A stretch of DNA of 64,000 nucleotides, from NCBI GenBank assembly GCA_009760885.1, contig CM019712.1, positions 27,635,816-27,699,815 on the forward strand, read 5' to 3'. Positions 22,591 through 32,523 of the stretch are shown piece by piece. The stretch's first letter is position 1, and each line of letters begins with the position of its first letter. A program made the position numbers and the translations under genes. This DNA is from Achatina immaculata. Its lineage: Eukaryota; Mollusca; Gastropoda; Stylommatophora; Achatinidae. The notes beneath the pieces were generated by a model. The model was not told where the DNA came from. It searched no databases and saw nothing but the letters and a program-made list of their open reading frames with translations.

Positions 22591-23631
22591 CAAAGAGTCT
22601 TTACTTGTGGGTCGGTTCATCTTAGCCCAAGCTAACACAGAGTCTTTACTTGTGGATCGGTTCATCTTAGCCCAAGCTAACAAAGAGTCTTTACTTGTGG
22701 GTCGATTCATCTTAGCCCAAGCTAACAAAGAGTCTTTACTTGTGAGTCGGTTCATCCCAGCCCAAGCTAACAAAGAGTCTTTACTTGTGAGTCGGTTCAT
22801 CTTAGCCCAAGCTAACAAAGAGTCTTTACTTGTGAGTCGGTTCATCTTAGCCCAAGCTAACAAAGAGTCTTTACTTGTGAGTCGGTTCATCTTAGCCCAA
22901 GCTAACAAAGAGTCTTTACTTGTGAGTCGGTTCATCTTAGCCCAAGCTAACAAAGAGTCTTTACTTGTGAGTCGGTTCATCTTAGCCCAAGCTAACAAAG
23001 AGTCTTTACTTGTGAGTCGGTTCATCTTAGCCCAAGCTAACAAAGAGTCTTTACTTGTGAGTCGGTTCATCTTAGCCCAAGCTAACAAAGAGTCTTTACT
23101 TGTGAGTCGGTTCATCCCAGCCCAAGCTAACAAAGAGTCTTTACTTGTGAGTCGGTTCATCTTAGCCCAAGCTAACAAAGAGTCTTTACTTGTGAGTCGG
23201 TTCATCTTAGCCCAAGCTAACAAAGAGTCTTTACTTGTGAGTCGGTTCATCTTAGCCCAAGCTAACAAAGAGTCTTACTTGTGAGTCGGTTCATCTTAGC
23301 CCAAGCTAACAAAGAGTCTTTACTTGTGAGTCGGTTCATCTTAGCCCAAGCTAACAAAGAGTCTTTACTTGTGAGTCGGTTCATCTTAGCCCAAGCTAAC
23401 AAAGAGTCTTTACTTGTGAGTCGGTTCATCTTAGCCCAGGCTAACAAAGAGTCTTTACTTGTGAGTCGGTTCATCTTAGCCCAAGCTAACAAAGAGTCTT
23501 TACTTGTGAGTCGGTTCATCTTAGCCCAAGCTAACAAAGAGTCTTTACTTGTGAGTCGGTTCATCTTAGCCCAAGCTAACAAAGAGTCTTTACCTGTGGA
23601 TCGATTCATCTTAGTCCAAGCTAACAAAAAC
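22591..23631. repeat. 45-bp minisatellite, about 23 units
   Basis: Highly regular array of caaagagtctttacttgtga followed by gtcggttcatcttagcccaa and gctaa. Because 45 is divisible by three and the unit has no stop in several frames, it is open on both strands: the plus strand repeats SRFILAQANKESLLV, the minus strand LLAWAKMNRLTSKDS. A one-base loss at about 23,275 shifts both frames. Edge units are diverged and the interior homogenised. I treat it as a satellite and not a gene. Confidence 0.96.
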
Positions 23632-23654
23632 TACAGTCGCTCCTTGCTAATTAG

Positions 23655-24385
23655 AGGGACCGCCATCCGCAGTGCAAATAATCCGCGGACTGACTTAAAA
23701 TAAAACTATTACATCCAAAATTTAAATGTATAAATTGTGCTCGCTTTCCTGTATAAGAAGGGTTATGAGTTAACTCATGGCCGTTTCTCATCTGTAAGAC
23801 AAGAGAGAAAAAAGGAAACAAAAAGTGATAAAGAAAACACATTACATACGTTCTCAAATCTACATTATTGAGTATGTATGTATGTCTTTTCTCTCCACAT
23901 CTCACTCTCTCTTTCTCTCAGTTTGCTGTTCAGTATTGTTCTTGATATCTTAATGTGTATAACTTTGAAATCAAATTATACCATATGCATCACGTGATGA
24001 AAAGAAACAGTCAGAGAATCCCAAAACAAGCTATCAAATGGAACACAACAGCCCGAAGAAAAATAGGTCTACCACGTGAAACTCTAAAGAGGACATTGTT
24101 AAATGAGTCAAATGTAGCAGGCATAAAATTCCTTGATGAGGCTGAAAAGCTCGCCGAAAACAAGAAAACTTTGCGAACTATCATGCGAGCCCTATGTGAC
24201 GTTTAACGTCCTTGTAAGAATGTGTAAGATGTATTTATGTTACAACTATAATTATACAGTTTTTTTGAATGTATATTCCTTTCCTATCATCCCAGTCTAC
24301 GCAGGTGTGGTATTGTTATGTCATCTATGATGTACTTTGTTTTCTTTAACTTAAATCAAACACAGGATCTCTTAAAACTAACTAA
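23655..24385. repeat. Duplicated block, copy 1
   Basis: Matches 25,489-26,214 with an offset close to 1,830. It contains a LINE-B 3' end and the first bases of the VWA-like exon (cacaggatctcttaaaac at 24,361-24,378), but is then replaced by the GC-rich element, so the exon is incomplete here. Confidence 0.88.
23985..24230 (+). mobile_element. LINE-B 3' end (copy in duplicated block)
   Basis: Reads MKRNSQRIPKQAIKWNTTAR then PRETLKRTLLNESNVAGIKF, DEAEKLAENKKTLRTIMRAL and CDV-stop, the C-terminus of LINE-B, better preserved at 47,430-47,705. The GRP box is altered to KIGLPRE. The second copy is at 25,815-26,060. Confidence 0.85.
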
Positions 24386-25488
24386 CCGGTTTGTCCCAGA
24401 GGTTAAGTCACTGCTGGCTTGACTTTTCAAATGCCGCGCGTGGAGTGAAGCTCCTCCCGGTTAAGGAAGTAAATGCGGAAATAAAGGTTGCTGTGCGGCG
24501 CCGATGGGAAAAGGTGGTGGAAAGTGAAGTTTAACCTGGTATGTCCAGTAGTATCGCTACGAGAGCTATACCACGGCACCTCTGCTCTAGAGGCCGCCTA
24601 CGTCCGAAATACACCTACACTGGTGAAATATGCCTAAACCGGCACACACCAGGGGTGGAACTCGATGGCTAGACATGTCATGCCACCTCCGCTCTAGAGG
24701 TCGGTAACGCCTGATAAACACCCATACTGGTGAATTTTGCCTAAACCGGCTCATACCAGGGGTGAATCTTGAAGGCTATGAATGTCACAGTACCTCTGCC
24801 CTAGAGGTCGGTCCCGTCCCAAACATGCCCATACTGGGAAATGCCTAAACCGGCTCAACCCAGGGGTAGAAGTCACTAGTGGCGAGGATTCGTCCTCCTG
24901 GACAAAAGCTCCATCCTGGTCACAACTAGGAAGGGTAGCGGCCACGACCGCAAAATGCTGAAGTCGGAGACACTGGACCAGGGAAGTCTAGATAGGCAAC
25001 CACCTCTCACCCGGCGGGGATGTCTGCGTATCCTAATCACGCTGAGGTTTTCCGGTGAGAAAGTCCAACCCTGGACTGGATGGGCAACCACCTCTCACCC
25101 GGCGGTGATACACGGGTATCTCATAACACGTCGAGGTTTTCCGGTGAGAAAGTCCAACTCTGTCCTGGGTGGGCAAACGCCTCTCACCCAGCGGGGATGC
25201 ACTGATATTCCAAACACGTCGAGGTCTTCCGGTGAGAAAGTCCAACCCTAGACCAAACTGGTGCAATGAAAACCACGGTGTCACGCAATCCCGCTTCCGA
25301 GACCCACCAAGAATACAGGCTAAAGCACTGTGATACTCTGAACCCCTTGTGGTCCTTCGTGGAACTCATGTGGTCTATTTTGGACCACACAGGGGACCAC
25401 CGGACCTAACGAGGACCACATGTGTGAATTCAGTAGGTTCACAGTGCGGTTTTTGGTGGTAGAAGTGAACGAAGAAGAAGAAGAAGAA
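24386..25488 (+). mobile_element. GC-rich (GAA)n-tailed repeat element
   Basis: This 1.1-kb block is clearly richer in G and C than its neighbours. It begins near ccggtttgtcccagaggtta, holds two internal repeat series (one with cctctgccctagaggtcggt-like units at about 24,575-24,870, one with cgaggttttccggtgagaaa-like units at about 24,960-25,250) and ends in (GAA)n at 25,470-25,487. The tail suggests retroposition. The start resembles a degenerate tRNA A box (aggttaagtcactgg-like), but this is weak. No RT or other protein is encoded. Confidence 0.5.
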
Positions 25489-26214
25489 GAGGGACCGCCA
25501 TCCGCAGTGCAAATAATCCGCGGACTAACTTTAAATAAAACTATTACATCCAAAATTTAAATTTATAAATTGTGCTCGCTTTCCTGTATAAGAAGAGTTA
25601 TGAGTTAACGCATGGCCGTTTCCCATCTTTAAGACAAGAGAGAAAAAGGAAAAAAAAAGTGAGAAAGAAAACTCCTTACATACGTTCTCAAATCTACATT
25701 ATTGAGTATGTATGTATTTTCTCTCCACATCTCACTCTCTCTTTCTCTCAGTTTGCTGTTCAGTATTGTTCTTGATATCTTAATGTGTATAACTTTGAAA
25801 TCAAATTATACCATATGCATCACGTGATGAAAAGAAACAGTCAGAGAATCCCAAAACAAGCTATCAAATGGAACACAACAGCCCGAAGAAAAATAGGTCT
25901 ACCACGTGAAACTCTAAAGAGGACATTGTTAAAAGAGTCAAATGTAGCAGGCATAAAATTCCTTGATGAGGCTGAAAAGCTCGCCGAAAACAAGAAAACT
26001 TTGCGAACTATCATGCGAGCCCTATGTGACGTTTAACGTCCTTGTAAGAATGTGTAAGATGTATTTATGTTACAACTATAATTATACAGTTTTTTTTAAT
26101 GTATATTCCTTTCCTATCATCCCAGTCTACGCAGGTGTGGTATTGTTATGTCATCTATGATGTACTTTGTTTTCTTTAACTTAAATCAAACACAGGATCT
26201 CTTAAAAACTAACT
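25489..26214. repeat. Duplicated block, copy 2, with LINE-B 3' end
   Basis: Second copy of 23,655-24,385, starting at agagggaccgccatccgc. It holds the LINE-B C-terminus at 25,815-26,036 in an open frame, with one residue change from copy 1 (Asn to Lys in the ESNVAG region). It leads directly into the VWA-like exon. Confidence 0.88.
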
Positions 26215-26358
26215 ACAGTGGTGGAAGGCCAGTAATATTTCTATATCTAGGCCATATCTTGAACAAAGATTTGTCTGATGGAGAGGGCGATGAAAGAAGC
26301 GACCCTATGAATATCACTGTTCTTATAACTGACGGTCAGTCAGAACTGTCATCTTCTA
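26196..26358 (+). CDS. Candidate VWA-domain exon
   Basis: An acceptor (ttaaatcaaacacag, weak pyrimidine tract) precedes 26,196 and a strong donor gtaagtg follows 26,358. The phase 0 to 1 segment reads DLLKTNYSGGRPVIFLYLGH, then DGEGDERSD and PMNITVLITDGQSEL. The ITVLITDGQS strand and the preceding YSGG...LGHIL...G.R pattern fit the middle of a von Willebrand factor A domain. The MIDAS DxSxS part would lie in an upstream exon that I did not find. The 3' part with its donor is duplicated at 27,067-27,107. Confidence 0.45.
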
Positions 26359-26454
26359 GTAAGTGAATTGTGATGTTGACATTTCAGCAAAAATCTGGTA
26401 TAACTGGTATTTTTTAATTTATGGAACAATTTATTATAAACGTAATTAGCAGAG

Positions 26455-26530
26455 AATGCCCGAGTGGTATAGTGGTTAGTGGCTCGTCTATCCCTCGGAG
26501 ATTGGTGGTTCAAGTAAGGCAGGGGACACT
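26455..26530 (+). other. tRNA-like sequence (possible SINE head), copy 1
   Basis: cgagtggtatagtggttagtgg fits a pol III A box (TGGYNNAGTGG) at 26,465-26,482, and ggttcaagtaa at 26,508-26,518 fits a B box, 43 bases apart as in tRNA genes. The stems cannot be folded well enough for a functional tRNA; the T-arm is broken after the loop. It is best seen as a tRNA-derived pseudogene or SINE head. The second copy is at 27,207-27,282. Confidence 0.5.
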
Positions 26531-26799
26531 TAAGTGAAAAACATGTGGAAATCATTTGTCTGGAGCTATGAAAAAAAAGACACCAAGGAGGGAAGCTGCC
26601 CATATTGCCAGGTCAAGTATAAACAGGTCAAGGAAAATATAGACACTAACATCATATCCCCTGTGTGTCTCTTTCATCCTGCAGAAGTTACTCTTCTTCA
26701 CCTTTCTGAACCATTAAGGCTCATTGCTGCAGATAAAGTTCTTCTCTCTTCCTAATCTTCTCTCTCCTGTTGGTGACACCAGTTTCTTTCATATTTTCT

Positions 26800-26938
26800 T
26801 CTTTGTTGTCTTTCCATCTCTGTATTGGTATACGCCTTTGTCTTGTTCCCCACATCTCTGTATTGGTATACGCCTTTGTCTTGTTCCCCACATCTCTGTA
26901 TTGGTATACGCCTTTGTCTTGTTCCCCACATCTCTTAT
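26800..26938. repeat. 38-bp repeat, three units
   Basis: tctgtattggtatacgcctt followed by tgtcttgttccccacatc, repeated three times. The identical block is at 27,552-27,690 in the duplication. Confidence 0.93.
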
Positions 26939-27206
26939 ATATACTTCATTTTCGTGTGTCTGTTCTCTCTATTCTTTCTACATGGCACAGCATCGTGCAT
27001 AATTTTTTTTAAAAGAAGAAGAAAAGGGACTTAATTAAAGCACCATTATACTTTTTTTTCAAATTCTGTTCTTATAACTGACGGTCAGTCAGAACTGTCA
27101 TCTTCTAGTAAGTGAATTGTGATGTTGACATTTCAGCAAAAATCTGGTATAACTGGTATTTTTTTTTAATTTATGGAACAATTTATTATAAACGTAATGA
27201 GCAGAG

Positions 27207-27282
27207 AATGCCCGAGTGGTATAGTGGTTAGTGGCTCGTCTATCCCTCGGAGATTGGTGGTTCAAGTAAGGCAGGGGACACT
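27207..27282 (+). other. tRNA-like sequence, copy 2
   Basis: Same A and B box-like motifs as at 26,455-26,530, with one or two flanking changes (aattagc to aatgagc). Confidence 0.48.
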
Positions 27283-27815
27283 TAAGTGAAAAACATGTGG
27301 AAATCATTTGTCTGGAGCTATGAAAAGAAAGACACCAAGGAGGGAAGCTGCCCATATTGCCAGGTCAAGTATAAACAGGTCAAGGAAAATATAGACACTA
27401 ACATCATATCCACTATGTGTCTCTTTCATCCTGCAGAAGTTACTCTTCTTCACCTTTCTGAACCATTAAGGCTCATTGCTGCAGATAAAGTTCTTCTCTC
27501 TTCCTAATCTTCTCTCTCCTGTTGGTGACACCAGTTTCTTTCATATTTTCTTCTTTGTTGTCTTTCCATCTCTGTATTGGTATACGCCTTTGTCTTGTTC
27601 CCCACATCTCTGTATTGGTATACGCCTTTGTCTTGTTCCCCACATCTCTGTATTGGTATACGCCTTTGTCTTGTTCCCCACATCTCTTATATATACTTCA
27701 TTTTCGTGTGTCTGTTCTCTCTATTCTTTCTACATGGCACAGCATCGTGCATAATTTTTTTTAAAAGAAGAAGAAAAGGGACTTAATTAAAGCACCATTA
27801 TACTTTTTTTTTCAA

Positions 27816-28885
27816 ATTCTTTTCTTTTAAACTGCACGTAAGAACAGATACTCATATATGCAGGCAATTTTCATCACCATGTGGTGAAACGGATTTCGCC
27901 ATCAGTGTTTCTGTATCTTGCTTTTTTTCCTGGTAATATACAGGTAGTCCCCACAACTTACCTTTAGTCACATCTTAGGGCGTGGAAGGTAGCAGAGAAT
28001 GTATCCTTTATTGACATCAAGGATCTGCAGCACACCGGATTTTAGACGTAGATCATAAAACGTTCTGCATAATCGGCAGAGAACCACCAGCAGCAACAAT
28101 AGCCAAACCTTGTAAAATGGAAGCTTGACAGAAAACAGTTCGGGATGTCGCATATAAGATAATGCCAGGTCCTACTTTGCCAGTCTTATACAGCACTTTC
28201 TCGATATCATTTAGATGTAGATGAGGATGAAAATTAATCATACAGATGTAAGAGACATAAATATAGATGGACAATACCTACTGTAACAGGATTTGATCTT
28301 GAAATAACGTATCACGAGATTAAGATATCGCGAGATTAAGAATGGAAATTTTCACAATCAAACCTAACATTCTAGTTTTTATTTCGTTTCGTTTCTGTAT
28401 TTCTTTATTTGCTACCCCGAGGACGTATTCTGTCCAACTATTTTTTAATGCATCGCATTAAATATACTTGCCGAAATATCACATTTTTATCTTGTTAGTG
28501 CAAAGCTTTTTTATAAATGTTTTCTTGGAGTTACTCCCCCTAGATTCATTGTAACTTGCACTATTTATTTTAACATCTCTATCATTGACATATTGCTTTG
28601 TTTTCTGTATTTATGAACACATAGACGTACAGTTCTGAATCTTTCTTGTCCTGTATGACAGATGTGTGATCAAAATGTAAACACAAATCTGTTATATTTC
28701 CACAGAAGAAAAGAAATAATTCAGACTTGCTTCTGCCCTCCATGAACATCTTATGAACGTGCACCCTGCAGCCAAGCTCTGTCATTTCTGAAGTCTATAT
28801 AGGATACAGAAAAATAAGATTAAACGATAAATAATAAACAATCTCCTGTGGTATTATGTTTTCATTTGTCTATATTGATTATTTG
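27816..28885. other. No gene recognised; one unassigned open segment
   Basis: Mostly AT-rich. On the minus strand 28,053-28,274 is open and reads PHLHLNDIEKVLYKTGKVGP then GIILYATSRTVFCQASILQG, a protein-like composition that continues in another frame. I recognise no family. It may be an old transposon or a gene fragment. Confidence 0.3.
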
Positions 28886-28889
28886 TGTA

Positions 28890-29388
28890 ACTTGTCTCTC
28901 TGTCTCTATCTTGCTTTCTCTCTTGCTCTCTCTCTCTTTCTCTCTGTCTCGCTCTTGCTCTCTCTCTGTCTCTCTCTGTCTCTTTCTTGCTCTCTCTTTC
29001 TCTCTCTGTCTCTCATTTCCTCTCTCTCTTTCTCTCTCTGTCTCTCATTTGCTCTCTCTCTTTCTCTCTCTGTCTCTCTCTTACTCTCTCTGTGTCTCTT
29101 TCTTTCTCTCTCTGTCTCTCTCTTGCTTTCTCTGTCTCTTTCTTTCTCTCTCTGTCTCTCTCTTGCTTTCTCTGTCTCTTTCTTTCTCTCTCTGTCTCTC
29201 TCTTGCTTTCTCTGTCTCTTTCTTTCTCTCTCTTTCTCTCTCTTGCTTTCTCTGTCTCTTTCTTTCTCTCTCTGTCTCTCTGTCTCTCTCTTGCTCTCTC
29301 TCTGTCTCTCTCTCTTTCTCTCTCTGTCTCTTTCTTTCTCTCTCTGTCTCTCTCTTGCTTTCTCTGTCTCTTTCTCTCTCTTATACAT
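28890..29388. repeat. TCTC/TGTC-type minisatellite
   Basis: Pyrimidine-rich array of tctctgtctctctcttgctt-like units. In the centre a regular period of about 60 appears (for example 29,101-29,280). It is open in several frames, giving Ser/Leu or Arg/Glu peptides with no biological meaning. Confidence 0.93.
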
Positions 29389-29439
29389 ATATTTTTTCAC
29401 CTGGTAGTAAAAAGGTTCTAAAAAGAAGTGAGATATATT

Positions 29440-29655
29440 AACTCACTATCAACAATAGCACTAAGATGGACACCACAGGGGAACAGAAGTAAGGGTAGAC
29501 CATAAGAGACATGGAGAAGAACAACAGAGAGGATGTTGAGCAATAGAGGGTTCACCTGGGCAAGGCGGAAAAAAAGTACAAAAGACCGGCGTTAATGGAA
29601 AACCCTTTCGGATGCCTCATATGCCATTTGGGTCAAGGTTCAGAGAGAGAGAGAG
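29440..29655 (+). mobile_element. LINE-D 3' end
   Basis: Reads ALRWTPQGNRSK-like sequence (agatggacaccacaggggaa), the GRP box, TERMLSNRG and the terminal caaggttcagagagagagag, the same ending as the intact LINE-D at 53,245 (there on the minus strand). It is a 5'-truncated scrap of about 215 bases, with point changes that break the frame. Confidence 0.8.
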
Positions 29656-29659
29656 CTTT

Positions 29660-31565
29660 ACCTTATTTTATATCCTTCCCGTGCTGTTAAACGTCACATA
29701 GGGCTCGCAAGGTAGTTCGCCAATTTCGGTGACCTTTTAAACTTCATCATTGGATTTTATGCGTGTTAAACTGGCCTCTCTTAACAATGTCCTCTTTAGA
29801 GTTTCACATTGTCTGCTTCTTTTTCTTTTGGCTGTTGTGTTCCACTCGATAGCTTGTTTTGGGATGCTCTGATCGTTTCTTCTCATCACCTGACCGACAT
29901 ATGTCCATCTTCTTTTCCTGATCACCCGTGAGACTGGTTGTTGTTCAGTCATCTGTCTTATCTCAGCATTGTTCTTGAATTCGTTCCATTTGATGCCGAG
30001 TATTTTCCTTAAGTATTTGTTTTCTAAAGCGTCGAATTTCTTGTCCGTTTCTTTAGTTATTTTCCAGCTTTCGCATGCATAAATGAGGGTGGATATTACA
30101 TTTGAATTGAATAATCTTAACTTGGTTTTTGTACTTATAATTTTTTAATGCCATATGTTCTCAAGATTCTTGAAGGTCGATGATCCTTTTGCAATTCTAA
30201 TTCTAACTTCTTTCCTGGTGTCACTATCCTGGTCTATGTAGCTGCCAAGGTATGCAAAATGGTTGACTTCTTCAACAACTGTTCCTTTTACGTATGCTTT
30301 TCCTTCTTGATTAATGAGAAGTTTCATTATTTTTGTTTTGTCTTTGTTAATTTCAAGACCTATTTTGCTAGAGTGTGACTGTTTTTATTGCATCATTTCA
30401 CATTGTCACTGATAAGAGTTGTGTCATCAGCAAAATCAAGATCTTCTAGGTGGGTCCCATGTACCCAAATCAATACCTGTGCAGTATTGTTTCATTATGA
30501 AGTCTATGGCATTCCAAATAGCAAACGAGGAAGTATGTATCACTGTTTCATGCCTGTTTCACTCTGCAACTATTCGCTCATTCCTTCTTCTGTGTTGACC
30601 CCACAAACAGATCCGTTGTAGAGATCTCTAATGATGCTGACAATTTTTATTGTATTCCATCTAGTCTAAAATTCTCCGCAGTGAATCTCTGTTTATACTA
30701 TCAAATGCCTTTTTAAAGTCTATGAAATTTAGGATTAATTAACAGATTTTGCTGTTCAATATGTTCTTCAAGACTTATTCTTTAAAGATCTGATTGAGAT
30801 TGCTTCTCCCTTTTCGAAATCCTGCTTGTTCTTCTCTCATTGCAATATCCACTATGTCTTTAAGTCTATTCAGAATTACTTTGCAAAATACTTTTCACAC
30901 AACTGATAGTAATGTTACTCCTCTCCATTTATTGTAGTCTCTAAGGTTTAACTATGTTGGTATTTTAATAATAATTCATTTTTTTCCATTTAGAGGGGAC
31001 CTTTTCTTCCTTCCAAATTTCATTAAACATTCTCTGTAGTTGGCTCACGTTGTAACTATTGATAGCTTTTAATATTTCGGCTGTTATTTTATCTTCACTT
31101 GTATCTTTGTTCTTACCCACTAGATTCAGTAATATTTCAATTTCATGCAACGTAATTTTTTCTAGGTTGAAATTTACTTGTGGGATTGGTAAGTCGGTTT
31201 CAAGGTTTATCAATTCCTTTGAGTGTAGTCGATTACGTATTCTCGTGAGTATTCGGCCCATCTTTGCTTTTGGTCTTTATTTTATGTTAATACACTTCCA
31301 GTTTTGTTAAAGACTGGTCTTTCTTCAGATGTAACAGTAGGTGTTAGCCTCGTTTGTATGTTATAAAGAGTTATGCTGTCTCCTGTTGTTGCTGCCTTCT
31401 CTGGTTTTTTTCGTCATATTGTCCATGCATTCATTTTTATCCCTTCTAACTAAACTTTTTTACTTTATTGTCTAGTTCTTTGTATGTTGCTTTTGCCAAT
31501 TTTTTTTCCAAGATCTATGTTTACATTCAACATGGTTAGTTTGGTTGCTCGTCTTTCATGTATGT
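29660..31565 (-). mobile_element. LINE-B reverse transcriptase region
   Basis: On the minus strand the pieces run from RT N-terminus to C-terminus: LINLETDLPIPQVNFNLEKI then KDTSEDKITAEILKAI (31,000-31,261), an NSLF/FEKGRSNLNQIFK-like box and KAFDSINRDSL-like motif A in broken frames (about 30,680-30,850), FADDTTL-like motif C (about 30,420-30,450), VVEEVNHFAYLGSYIDQDSD (30,145-30,327) and the C-terminal MTEQQPVSRVIRKRRWTYVG (29,737-29,952). It ends with the ATAAG-rich 3' end. Many stops. An endonuclease lies upstream past the inverted-repeat element. Confidence 0.85.
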
Positions 31566-31570
31566 ATCTC

Positions 31571-32515
31571 AATAAGGTAGATAGAGGTGTATGGTGCAGT
31601 TTTACAAAATGAGGGAGGAAGTAAGTAAGGTGAGAAAAAAACGAATAGAAAGTATGAGAATGTATAAATGAAAAACATGCAACATCCGATATTTCGGCGT
31701 GAGCCTTATTCGAGGATACGTACACAACGAAATACAAACATATAGAACTTATCTGAAGTGTCTTGCTCCCAGTGAAGCAGAAATGTGTGTGGAAGAAGGA
31801 GGAGGAAAAAAAGCAGAGGAAAAAAAATCACGCTGCCTACAGACAAAAGATTCCCGATAGAGCCAATCATAACGAAGAAGCGGAGAGAGAAGAGGAGAAC
31901 TAGTGGGAGAAAGGGGTTGGGGGAAGGCAATAGAAACATGATAGCAGCTAGAGGAGGTGTCGGGGGAGGGAAGGAGAGAGGAGAGGGAAAAGGAGACACG
32001 GAGAGATAATGAATGAAGAACATAAACACTTGCATGGAGAAAATGTGAAACTGGTGAATAGGACAAGACCAATATGTTGGCAGAGAAGGAAATAGGGTGA
32101 TGGTAGGGAGGGGTAGCATAGAGAAAGAACGTAGAGTATAAAAAAGGCCAGTGGAAAAATAAAGAAGTTACAGAAAGCTGAAGACATTGTTAATTCCAGC
32201 TGGGTGGAGACAGCCAGTCTGGAAAATAAGGCGCTGTTCTAGGACCCTCCGAGATCGTACATCTGCGGAACAAGAGCGGATCGCACTAACCGAAATGTCC
32301 TGTTTGCCCTTGTGGTTACCAAGGCAAAAATGTTTACTAAAATATATGTTTGTATTTCGTTTTGTATGTATCCTCGAATAAGGCTCACGCCGAAATATCG
32401 GATGTTGTATGTTTTTCATTTATACATTCTCATACTTTCTATTCGGTTTTTTCTCACCTTGCTCACTTCCTCCCTCACTTTGTAAAACTGCACCATACAC
32501 CTCTATCTACCTTAT
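31571..32515. mobile_element. Element with about 170-bp inverted terminal repeats, inserted in LINE-B
   Basis: The left arm 31,571-31,742 (aataaggtagatagaggtgt onward) is the reverse complement of the right arm 32,345-32,515, with few mismatches. The interior holds purine-rich sequence and no protein. Each arm contains gaggataaggctcacgccg-like and ccgatatttcggcg motifs, which recall the paired complementary motif in Penelope-like element termini. The element splits LINE-B between its endonuclease and RT parts. I could not identify a convincing target-site duplication. Confidence 0.65.
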
Positions 32516-32523
32516 TTATTTAA

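Larger units (their letters stand above)
26318..27815. repeat. Tandem duplication of about 750 bp
   Basis: Positions 26,318-27,067 recur at 27,068-27,815 (offset 749-752, varying with a T run). The duplication starts inside the VWA-like exon, so the second copy holds only VLITDGQSELSSS and its donor. It contains the tRNA-like head, a 38-bp triple repeat and an A-rich 3' end. Copies are almost identical. Confidence 0.92.

Noticed and set aside
22591..23631. CRISPR-like array.
   Set aside because: The 45-bp units are contiguous with no unique spacers, and the window is eukaryotic.
26455..26530. Functional tRNA gene.
   Set aside because: The acceptor and T stems cannot be paired and the B box is broken after ggttcaa; a pseudogene or SINE head is more likely.
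28848..29441. Long Ser/Leu-rich frames on the plus strand and Arg/Glu-rich ones on the minus strand.
   Set aside because: Produced by the TCTC/TGTC repeat; composition and frame freedom follow from the repeat unit.
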